Below, piece after piece: positions 17,437 to 24,586 of a stretch of 64,000 bases of DNA (within the stretch, counting starts at the first letter, position 1; each line of letters opens with the position of its first letter). Origin of the DNA: an uncultured Myxococcales bacterium (GTDB lineage: Bacteria; Myxococcota_A; UBA9042; DTJE01); assembly GCA_903857665.1 (NCBI GenBank), contig CAIOFV010000119.1, forward strand, positions 1 to 64,000, read 5' to 3'. A program made the position numbers and the translations under genes. A model generated the notes under the pieces. That model worked only from the letters and a program-made list of their open reading frames with translations, had not been told where the DNA came from and did no database searches.

Positions 17437-18615
17437 TCAGTGGGGATCCCGGGTGCTGACCGCGGCCCCGTACCAGGCGTGGGTGGTGGTCAGGAAGGGC
17501 TTGAACGTGGCGGCGCTGGTCGTGTCGCCCTGGTAGATGACCCCGGACGAGTCGAACGCGAAGACCTTGCCCGCGTACCACCCCGCCAGCCCGAAGATGT
17601 TCTCCCCGGGGATCGCGCCCAGTTCCTGCTGGACCGCGCCGGTCACCGGATCGACAGCCACCAGCAGCGTGCCGCCCGTGCCGTGGTTGACGGCCGCCCA
17701 GGTGCCGGCGCCGACGATCGAGTAGGCGTCCCCGGCCGAGGTGTAGCCGGTGCCGTAGTCCCCCTGGTGGGTCAGGACGGCCTTGCTGGCCGACACATCG
17801 ACCCGGTACCAGCCGCCGGCGTTCGAGATGGCCACGAGGGTCTCGGCGGAAGGCTGGATGGTCCCGGCCGGGACGACGGTCATGCCGTTGAACTGCTCGC
17901 CCAGGGACGCGAGGTTCGTGCATTTCGCGGTGTCCGCCATGCAGTGGTAGAGGCCGCCGAAGGTCACGCCGTACAGCCGGCCGTCGTAGTCGATGGCCAT
18001 GTCGGTCATCGTGTGGTCCAGCCCGTCGCTGGGGAACGCGAAGTTCCCGACCTTCAGCGGGGGAGTCATCGACCCGTCCCAGACGAACAGCTCGGACGAC
18101 GTGTGCGGGTAGATGGCGTGCGCGATCGCGAGGCCGGGTTCGGCCGGGGGGACGTCCTTGCCGGGGTCGAAGCCGGGGTCCTCCGGGAGATCCTGGCCGG
18201 GATCCTCGCCGGGGTCGGTACCGGGGTCCCCGGGTACGTCGATCCCCGGATCGCCCGCCGCGTCGGCCTCCAGGTCGTGCCCGGCGTCGATGCCCGATGC
18301 GTCGTCGTTGGGGATCGTCCCATCGCCAGTCGCATCTTGCGCCGCATCCCCGCCCGGGTCCGCCAGGTCACCGGCGAGATCGGTGGCCGGGAGGTCCCAC
18401 GAATCCGGGCCGGTTCCACGATCGTCCTCGACCCCGTCCGGGAGATCGGTTCCAACCCCGTCGCGTGGCACGTCGTCAGGGAGGGCGGGATCGAGGTTCC
18501 CGACCGCGTCGTTGTGCGGGATCAGCACGCCGAGATCCCCGCCGGTACTGGCCCCGCCGCACCCGGCGATCGCGATCGCAACGAACACCAGGACCCGCCA
18601 CAGCGCCAGGCGCAC
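17437..18615 (-). CDS. Lipoprotein with Asp/Pro/Gly-rich stalk and beta-propeller-like domain
   Basis: A 392-residue lipoprotein starting at GTG after a strong GGGGGAG; lipobox AIAGC. Residues about 25-165 are a low-complexity acidic stalk with a DPGxD-type repeat (GIDVPGDPGTDPGEDPGQDL). The C-terminal 220 residues contain repeated strand motifs (GRLYGVTFGGLYHC, ETLVAISNAGGWYRVDV, GKVFAFDSSGVIYQG) as in beta-propellers that bind or hydrolyse small ligands. No family could be named. A TGGACT-17-TACCGT promoter-like element lies just upstream. Predicted to be surface displayed. Confidence 0.7.
   Translation of the reverse strand: MRLALWRVLVFVAIAIAGCGGASTGGDLGVLIPHNDAVGNLDPALPDDVPRDGVGTDLPDGVEDDRGTGPDSWDLPATDLAGDLADPGGDAAQDATGDGTIPNDDASGIDAGHDLEADAAGDPGIDVPGDPGTDPGEDPGQDLPEDPGFDPGKDVPPAEPGLAIAHAIYPHTSSELFVWDGSMTPPLKVGNFAFPSDGLDHTMTDMAIDYDGRLYGVTFGGLYHCMADTAKCTNLASLGEQFNGMTVVPAGTIQPSAETLVAISNAGGWYRVDVSASKAVLTHQGDYGTGYTSAGDAYSIVGAGTWAAVNHGTGGTLLVAVDPVTGAVQQELGAIPGENIFGLAGWYAGKVFAFDSSGVIYQGDTTSAATFKPFLTTTHAWYGAAVSTRDPH
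18150..18260 (-). repeat. Asp-Pro-Gly-type coding microrepeat
   Basis: Short imperfect 9-base units (on the plus strand, variants of GGGGTC-CTC and GGGATCC) encode the acidic stalk of the lipoprotein at 17437-18615. The same style of repeat recurs in several lipoprotein genes in this window. Confidence 0.55.
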
Positions 18616-18786
18616 GATGCTCCCCCGGTTTCCGGACGGAACGACGGTACCAACGCGGGGGTCCAAAGTCCAGGCGCCCGGCCTACGGCTGGCGAAGTGG
18701 AAACGTCCGGGCACCCGGCCCACGGCAGGCGCGTCATCGACAACAAGGCCCTCGCGGGGGAATCCTGCGTCGCGGCCGCACCGGCG

Positions 18787-21069
18787 TCAGTCCTGCACGG
18801 GCTTCAGGCCATAGGGATTCAACGCCGACGCCGGAATTTGCACCGGCAGCAGTCGCGTGTCCGGCGCATCCTCCCCGTCGCGATACAGCACGGCCCATTG
18901 GCCCGCGGCGAGGTCCAGCGCGTAGGACCCGTCTGCTGCAGCCGGGATTGTTCCCCGCAGGTCCCCCCCCAGCCGCGCCACGGGACCCAGGTCGGCCCGC
19001 ACCCGGCAGGGCTCGCCCGCCAGGCTGCGGATCCCCACGAAGGCCGTCTTCCCGCCCCGGCGCGCCGCGCTGACCAGGAAGGCGCCCTCGGCCCGCAACT
19101 CGTGGAACGCCACGTCCAGCCACGTGGACGGCGCGGCCGGGAACACCAGGATCGCGCCCCCGCGGTTGCCCAGCAGCAGGTCGTGGATCGACTGGGCTGC
19201 CGACAAGGGCGTTTCGATGACCGGCCCGCTCTCGACGTACATCGTGGCAGGATCGAACCGGGGCGCGACGCGCTCCAGGTACCCCAGGGCGCGGTCCCCG
19301 TCCCCCAGCCGGCTGGCCATGGAACTGGCCGCGGTCCACGAGTAGCCCTCCAGCCCGCCATCCCTGGCGCCCATCGCCAGCCAGTGGTCCAGCGACGTCT
19401 GGATCAGCGTCCGGTCCGCGGGGACGTCAGGGTCCAGCAGGCCCAGCGGGTGGATCGCCAGCAGGTGCGAGAAGTGGCGATGGCCATGGTCGAAGGGCTG
19501 GCCCGCGCCGACGCGCAGGCCGTCGGCGTCCACCGGCAGCACGGTGCGCGCCAGCACGTCCCGCCACCGGTCAGCCAGGGGATCCTGGATTCCCAGGCGT
19601 GCCGACAGGTCCAGCAGGGTCCCGCAGCCCCAGCGCATCAGGCTGATCGCGTAGGTGCAGTCGGCGTAGGTCGGGGGGGGGAAGCCGTCGCCGAACTCGG
19701 GCGAAAGGGTGGGGGGAAGGTGCAGCCGGCCGTCGTCCCCTTCCTGCAGCATCTTCAGGTACAGGTTCACGGACAGGCGCAGCAGCGGGAACAGGGTGTC
19801 GCGCAGCAGGCCTTCGTCCATCGACGTTCGCCACTGGCGCCAGACGTCGTGCAGCGCCCAGGTCAGGTTGCCCAGTTCCAGCACCTGGGTCACGTCCCCG
19901 AGGATGGACCAGGACACGAGGTCGAGGGAGGTGTAGCGATCGACATGGGCCGCGTCGCCGTCGGTCCCCCACTCGGCCGCGTTGGTCTTGAGGCTGTCCA
20001 CGTGCCCCGCCAGCGCCTCGAACAGGGATCGCCCCTGGTCCAGCCGGTTGGCGGCGTACACGGGGGAGTAGCTGAGTTCCACGTTCAGGTTCCACCAGGC
20101 CCCGGGCCACGGCGTCTGGGTCAGCCACGGGCCCTGGTTGTCGATGAGGGGGCGCCCCGGCCGGGTGGCGCTGGCGTGCTTGTACATCTGGATCCAGTAG
20201 AAGGCCTGCCATTTCCCGTCGGGGATCGACAGGAAGGACGCCGGCCAGTACGCGTGCCACCAGGCGCGGTGCGACGCGACCAGCGCATCCGGTCCCGCGG
20301 TCGCCGCCTGCTGCACGGTCGCGCCCGCCTTGGCCGCCGCTCCCCCGTCCGGCCAGCCGTCCGCGATGGACAGCAGGGCCACCTGGGTGCCGTCGGCGGC
20401 CGTGTCCACCCGCCACGCCGTCGCCACGTCCCCGCCGGGCTGCAGGGGCTGCACGCAGGTTTCGACGGCGCCGTCCCGGGTGCAGGCCGGTTCGGGCGGC
20501 AGGTCCGCCGGGTCCACGCTGGCGCCGGCGTCCGCGATGCGCGGGCTGATGCCGTGGATCGGGGCCAGGGACAGGGTCGCCTGCTCCCCGCCCGAGGACC
20601 GGGCCTCCAGCACGATGACCTCGTCCACCGCGTGGGTGTAGACGCGCCAGGCGACCGTGCCCCGGTCGGTCACCACCTCGCCGGTGACCTCCGCGTCGTA
20701 CAGGCGCAGGCGCATCGATTCCGACACCACGGCGCCCTCGGTGGCCAGCAGCAGGTCCCCGATGGGGATGCGTGGGATCGACCAGTCCACGAAGGGGATG
20801 CGGTAGTGGGCGGTGACGTCGCTGCGCCCCAGCCGGAAGCGCAGCGCATGGTCGTCCTGGCGGTAGGTCATGGTGCCCAGCAGGCCGTTGCCGGTGAAGG
20901 CGCCGTCCTGCCAGCGATCGGTCAGGCGGGCCCAGGTCGGGTCGCTGCCGGCCAGGAACACCGCCCAGCCCACGTCGGCCCGCGGGGCCTCGGGGCCGGC
21001 GGCCGGAACGGCGCAGGCCGTCGCCAGGGCCAGGATCGCCAGCACTCCGCACGACGACGTTCGCGACAT
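18787..21069 (-). CDS. GH95-like glycoside hydrolase (alpha-L-fucosidase family), exported
   Basis: A 760-residue exported enzyme with a signal peptide (lipobox-like LATAC). The N-terminal beta domain has GAFTGNGLLGTMTYR, the GH95 'GNG.LGA' signature. The (alpha/alpha)6 barrel has WWNLNVELSYSPVYAANRLD, at the place of the GH95 N-x-N-x-Q catalytic strand, and GHRHFSHLLAIHPLGLL, matching the family's HRHxSHLxGLxP motif. GH95 members invert alpha-1,2-fucosyl or alpha-galactosyl linkages on host-type glycans. The Gln/Asn pattern is partly altered here, so specificity is uncertain. GGAGGG precedes the ATG, and TATACT at about 21088-21093 is a possible -10. Divergent from the phospholipase C-like gene. 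Confidence 0.7.
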   Translation of the reverse strand: MSRTSSCGVLAILALATACAVPAAGPEAPRADVGWAVFLAGSDPTWARLTDRWQDGAFTGNGLLGTMTYRQDDHALRFRLGRSDVTAHYRIPFVDWSIPRIPIGDLLLATEGAVVSESMRLRLYDAEVTGEVVTDRGTVAWRVYTHAVDEVIVLEARSSGGEQATLSLAPIHGISPRIADAGASVDPADLPPEPACTRDGAVETCVQPLQPGGDVATAWRVDTAADGTQVALLSIADGWPDGGAAAKAGATVQQAATAGPDALVASHRAWWHAYWPASFLSIPDGKWQAFYWIQMYKHASATRPGRPLIDNQGPWLTQTPWPGAWWNLNVELSYSPVYAANRLDQGRSLFEALAGHVDSLKTNAAEWGTDGDAAHVDRYTSLDLVSWSILGDVTQVLELGNLTWALHDVWRQWRTSMDEGLLRDTLFPLLRLSVNLYLKMLQEGDDGRLHLPPTLSPEFGDGFPPPTYADCTYAISLMRWGCGTLLDLSARLGIQDPLADRWRDVLARTVLPVDADGLRVGAGQPFDHGHRHFSHLLAIHPLGLLDPDVPADRTLIQTSLDHWLAMGARDGGLEGYSWTAASSMASRLGDGDRALGYLERVAPRFDPATMYVESGPVIETPLSAAQSIHDLLLGNRGGAILVFPAAPSTWLDVAFHELRAEGAFLVSAARRGGKTAFVGIRSLAGEPCRVRADLGPVARLGGDLRGTIPAAADGSYALDLAAGQWAVLYRDGEDAPDTRLLPVQIPASALNPYGLKPVQD

Positions 21070-21224
21070 GGTTCCCTCCTTCGGCGGAGTATATCCGCCC
21101 GCGGGACAACCGCACCGTGAAGCCCAGGCGCGCGCCCGAGGCCGCGACGCTTGCACCCGTGGCCCGCAGGCGCACAATACGGTCGTTTCCTCGGGTCGGT
21201 ACCGGTGGGATGCGGGAGGATTGC

Positions 21225-22751
21225 ATGCGAACGGTCGGGCGGACGGGATGGTGGGGCCTGCTGGCGCTGGCGCTGGTGGTCGGGACGGGATGGCCGGTCC
21301 GGTCGGCCCGCGCGAACGGGAACTACAGCCACATCTGGGTCGCCCGGGACGCCGTGCGGTTCGTGCCTGCGGGCGGGCTGCGGGACCTGCTGGACCGGCC
21401 GGGGATGGTCGACATCGTGCGCAATGGCGCGATGTATCCCGATGGCGGCTACGCGATCGGCGACGGCTACGGCGAAATCAGCCACTGGGAACCCTTCCAC
21501 AAGGTGTACCTCGAGTGGATCCGTTCCACGTATTCCCCCCCGTGGTCCGACGAGGCGGCGAAGCACATCGCGTTCCTGCTGGGGATGGTCGCCCACGGCC
21601 TGACCGACCAGTTCGACGACGGCATGTACCTGGAACGGCACGCGGCCTTCGACCCGAACGTCGGGGAAGCCCCGTACGGCGTCGATGGCGCCACCGACTC
21701 CTGCTTCGCGGCCACGCAGGGACAGATGGACCCGCCGGATCCCTGGGTCCCGGCCGAGGCCCTGGCGCCCCTGTATGACCTCCTGGGCCACCACGTGGAT
21801 CCTTCCACCATCGAGGACGGCTCCCAGATGGTGGCGTTCGCCGTCGTTCACGCCAACATCGAGGGCGCCGACCCGGCCACGATCGCCGGGTTCCGCGCCC
21901 TGTACCCCTGGGCCTGCGACCACCAGGCGGATCCGGCGGCGCCGGGCAGCCCGGTCACCTGCGGCCCGGGCATCGCCGCCTACTGGCAGGTGTTGTGGCA
22001 GCGCCTGCAGGGCACGGGCGAGGGTGGCTTCGAGCCGCCGCTGCTGGCCACCTTCTTCTCGGGCGGCTCGCCGTGGGACTATCCGCGGGACTCCACCAGC
22101 CCCGACTCGTGGGTGTCGTTCGTGATGCCCCGGGGGCTGGAGCCTGCGACGGTGGATTCGACGACGGTGGTCGTCACCCGCGACGGTGGGGACGTGCATC
22201 CTGCGACCGTGCAGGTCTATTACGGCCGCACCTCCCACCTGGTCAACGTGAAGCCGATCGGGGACTGGGACCCGGACGCTTCGTATACAGTCACCGTGTC
22301 GCCGCCGATCACGTCGTGGGACGGCGTGCCGTTCGGCAACGCCGTTTCGTTCACCTTCTCGACGAAGCCCGCGCCGCCGGTCGAACCGGTGCCGGAGGTT
22401 GCCGAGGTCGTGGAAGTGGCTCCGGAGTGGGTCGAGGTCGAGGAAGTCGCGCCGGAGCGGGCCGAGGTCGCGGAAGTCGTCGAGCCTGCGCCGGAGTTCG
22501 TCGAGGTGCCCGACATCATGGCGCCCCTCCCGGACGCGCCGACTTCGGATGCGTTCGAAGCCGCGGGCGACGCGGGTGCCGACGCCGGCCCCGTCGCCGG
22601 GAAGTCCAGCGGGTGCACGGCCGCGACCGGTGGCACGCCGCACCTGGCGACGACGCTGCTGATGCTGACGTGCTGCGCGGCGTTCCTTGCCGTTCGCCTG
22701 GGCCGCGGTTCACGAGCCTTTGCGCGGGGGCTGCGGGGTTCCGGTTCCTGA
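21225..22751 (+). CDS. Zinc-dependent phospholipase C-like protein, C-terminally anchored
   Basis: A 508-residue exported protein. After the signal peptide (ends near ARAN), residues 25-210 resemble the Zn_dep_PLPC domain: NYSHIWVARDAVRFV, GAMYPDG, HWEPFH and the metal motif GMVAHGLTDQFDDG. An SbsA-type Big_5 Ig-like domain follows at about residues 290-390. Then comes a Val/Glu/Pro-rich stalk (EVAEVVEVAPEWVEVEE), a Cys, one transmembrane helix and a basic end (VRLGRGSR), a MYXO-CTERM-like tail. It may cleave phospholipids or phosphoesters outside the cell. GGGAGGA sets the ATG. A TTGCAC-16-CACAAT promoter-like pair is at 21151-21178. Confidence 0.7.
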   Translation: MRTVGRTGWWGLLALALVVGTGWPVRSARANGNYSHIWVARDAVRFVPAGGLRDLLDRPGMVDIVRNGAMYPDGGYAIGDGYGEISHWEPFHKVYLEWIRSTYSPPWSDEAAKHIAFLLGMVAHGLTDQFDDGMYLERHAAFDPNVGEAPYGVDGATDSCFAATQGQMDPPDPWVPAEALAPLYDLLGHHVDPSTIEDGSQMVAFAVVHANIEGADPATIAGFRALYPWACDHQADPAAPGSPVTCGPGIAAYWQVLWQRLQGTGEGGFEPPLLATFFSGGSPWDYPRDSTSPDSWVSFVMPRGLEPATVDSTTVVVTRDGGDVHPATVQVYYGRTSHLVNVKPIGDWDPDASYTVTVSPPITSWDGVPFGNAVSFTFSTKPAPPVEPVPEVAEVVEVAPEWVEVEEVAPERAEVAEVVEPAPEFVEVPDIMAPLPDAPTSDAFEAAGDAGADAGPVAGKSSGCTAATGGTPHLATTLLMLTCCAAFLAVRLGRGSRAFARGLRGSGS

Positions 22752-22770
22752 ATTCGGGTCCGGGGGCGTT

Positions 22771-22893
22771 CCACCACGCCGCATTCGCCCGGTCCTTGCA
22801 CAGCACCTCGGGCTGCCCGATCAAGGTGATGACCGCTTCTTCGCGCCTGTCGGGCGGATAGCCGCGCTTTCGCTGCAACAGGTTCACCTTCGA
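22771..22893 (-). pseudogene. Remnant of type I restriction enzyme R subunit (HsdR C-terminus)
   Basis: Minus-strand translation gives SKVNLLQRKRGYPPDRRE followed by EAVITLIGQPEVLCKDRA. This lines up with the conserved C-terminal DUF3387 segment of HsdR (pattern L-L-R-K-x-GYPPD-x-Q-E-x-A-x-x-x-V-L-x-Q-A-E-x-L). About 40 codons survive. Upstream in frame there is a stop within 20 codons, and nothing else of HsdR, HsdM or HsdS is visible nearby. It is the footprint of a lost restriction-modification island. The match is from memory of the family, not a search. Confidence 0.5.
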
Positions 22894-22969
22894 CCGCGTG
22901 GGGGAGCCCTTGGGGAGGGATCAGAAGGCCATCGACGTGCGGAGGAGGGGTTCTTCGGAAGGGATCAAA

Positions 22970-23030
22970 GGACGTCGTCGAACGGATCATGGGTCCTTAA
23001 TGACCGATCAATCCGTTCCGCTGGACGACG
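22970..23030. repeat. Imperfect inverted repeat in the scar region
   Basis: Left arm CGTCGTCGAACGGATC and right arm GATCAATCCGTTCC-GCTG-GACGACG can pair with two interruptions across a short centre containing GGGTCCTTAATGACC. It could be the end of a vanished element or a recombination site; no element body is present. Confidence 0.35.
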
Positions 23031-23178
23031 ATGCCTTCCGATCCACCCGCTCGAACGCTGCTACCGGACGCAGATGCCTTTCCAATGTCGCGATCGAACT
23101 CCCGATCCGTGCGTGCGGACGAAATGATCGGGTTGGAAAGAGGGTGATGCAGCGTTCGTCCGCTGTGTTCGTCCGCTG

Positions 23179-23206
23179 TTGACCGCCCCCGCGAAGCCGG
23201 TATCCT
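23179..23206 (+). promoter_or_regulatory. Sigma70-type promoter of the sialidase gene (possibly leaderless)
   Basis: TTGACC at 23179-23184, 16-base spacer, TATCCT at 23201-23206. The expected transcription start coincides with the ATG at 23213, and no ribosome binding site precedes that ATG, so the mRNA may be leaderless. Confidence 0.5.
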
Positions 23207-23212
23207 TGCGCC

Positions 23213-24586
23213 ATGAACGACCGCATCCCTTCGCGTATCGTGGCCCTGGCGTTGATGATGGTCCTTGCGGGCGCCTGCGCCGGGAGCGGGAAGCCCGGCG
23301 ACGTGCCTGCCAACGACCTCCTGGACGTCGTCCAGGACGTCGCGCCCGACACGTCCGTCACGCCCGACACGTCCGACACACCAGACACGCCCGACACGTC
23401 CGATGCACCCGACACGTCCGACATCCCCGCGACCCGCTGCGGCGGCGTGCCGCTGCCCGCGGACCCGGTCGCGGACCAGGTGACGGTGTTCCAGGGGGGC
23501 GCGGAAGGCTACCCGGTGTACCGCATCCCGGCGTTCGTCACGACAGCAAGCGGGGTGCTGGTGGCCTTCGCCGAGGCGCGCCAGTCGCTGTCGGACCCCG
23601 GCGCCGGCCTGATCGTCGTGGTGATGAAGCGCAGCCTGGATTGCGGGCAGACCTGGACTCCGCTGGCCGTGGTGGCCGCAAACGGCGAGGGTGACGCGCA
23701 CAACCCGGTCGCGCTGGACGTGCCGGATCCCGCCGGCGGCAGCACGCTGTTCCTGTTCTTCAGTCGCCGCCCGGCCAGCATCGGAGGCGAGTTCGACCTG
23801 CCGCCGGGCCTGGACGGGACATCGGCGTCGATCTGGGTGATGACCAGCCGGGACGACGGCGCCACGTGGGCCGCGGCCCGGAACATCACCGCGGGGGTCA
23901 AGCCCGCGGACTGGGCCATCATGTCGTTCGGCCCGGGCCGGGGGCTGCTGACCCGCTGGGGCACGCAGGCGGCGCCGGCGGGGCGGATCGTGGCCCCGGG
24001 CTGGTACACGTCCGGGACCTCGACAGACGAGGGCGACTTCGTGGTCCTCAGCGACGACGGGGGCCAGAACTTCCGGCTGGGCGGCAGGACGACCGGCGCC
24101 GGCGAGCCGCAGGTCGTGGAACTGACCGACGGCACGCTGCTGATGGATGCCCGCAACAACCCGCGCAAGCTGTTCCGCAGCACCGACGGCGGCCAGACCT
24201 GGTCCGAACCGACCGACGGCCTGCCCATGGAACCCATCATGTCCAGCGTCGTCCGCCACATGGCGAAGCGGGACGGCGACCCCGTGGACCGGCTGGTCCA
24301 CAGCGGCCTGGGCGCCAGCGGCCGGGTGAACATCCGGGCCTGGCAGAGCCTGGACGAGGGCGCGACCTGGACGGGCGAAACGCTGCTGAACCACGACATG
24401 GCCCAGTACTCGGTCCTCTCGGTGCTGGACGACCGCTCGATCGGCATGGTGTACGAGGGCTACGGCATCATCGGCGAGATCTTCGGCCCCGCGATCTTCT
24501 TCGCCCGCTTCGACGTCGCCCTGCTGGAAAAGGGCGTGGCCGCATCCCCTGCCGCGTCGGCACTGCCGGTCCCCGCCCGCCGCTAG
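23213..24586 (+). CDS. Exo-alpha-sialidase (GH33-like), lipoprotein
   Basis: A 457-residue lipoprotein (lipobox LAGAC) with an Asp/Thr/Pro repeat stalk (DTSVTPDTSDTPDTPDTS) and a six-bladed sialidase propeller. YPVYRIPAFVTT carries the YRIP motif with the first triad Arg. Asp-box (BNR) repeats are RSLDCGQTW, TSRDDGATW, LSDDGGQNF, RSTDGGQTW and SLDEGATW. The VMYEGYG region supplies the late catalytic residues. It should release terminal sialic acids from glycoproteins or gangliosides outside the cell. No ribosome binding site is seen before the ATG. Its stop shares the CTAG sequence with the stop of the convergent glycyl-radical gene. Confidence 0.87.
   Translation: MNDRIPSRIVALALMMVLAGACAGSGKPGDVPANDLLDVVQDVAPDTSVTPDTSDTPDTPDTSDAPDTSDIPATRCGGVPLPADPVADQVTVFQGGAEGYPVYRIPAFVTTASGVLVAFAEARQSLSDPGAGLIVVVMKRSLDCGQTWTPLAVVAANGEGDAHNPVALDVPDPAGGSTLFLFFSRRPASIGGEFDLPPGLDGTSASIWVMTSRDDGATWAAARNITAGVKPADWAIMSFGPGRGLLTRWGTQAAPAGRIVAPGWYTSGTSTDEGDFVVLSDDGGQNFRLGGRTTGAGEPQVVELTDGTLLMDARNNPRKLFRSTDGGQTWSEPTDGLPMEPIMSSVVRHMAKRDGDPVDRLVHSGLGASGRVNIRAWQSLDEGATWTGETLLNHDMAQYSVLSVLDDRSIGMVYEGYGIIGEIFGPAIFFARFDVALLEKGVAASPAASALPVPARR
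23349..23420 (+). repeat. GACACGTCC-type coding microsatellite
   Basis: About eight imperfect 9-base units (GACACGTCC, GACACGCCC and relatives) encode the DTS/DTP stalk of the sialidase. Stalk length could vary by slippage without frameshift because the unit is a multiple of three. Confidence 0.65.

Larger units (their letters stand above)
22752..23212. other. Gene-poor scar with restriction-enzyme remnant and inverted repeat
   Basis: These 461 bases hold no intact gene. On the minus strand at 22771-22893 is a scrap of a type I restriction subunit. At 22970-23030 is an imperfect inverted repeat (GTCGTCGAACGGAT... / ...ATCCGTTCCGCTGGACGAC). Two related stretches, GGGATCAGAAGGCCATCGACG and GGGATCAAAGGACGTCGTCG (about 22917 and 22961), look like a decayed direct repeat. 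The 94-codon plus-strand frame at 22898-23182 has no homology or ribosome binding site. Confidence 0.5.

Noticed and set aside
17251-21120. Plus-strand frame of 1289 codons
   Set aside because: Runs antisense across two genes and their intergenic gap; no homology.
22898-23182. 94-codon plus-strand frame in the scar region
   Set aside because: No ribosome binding site, no similarity, and composition unlike neighbouring proteins.
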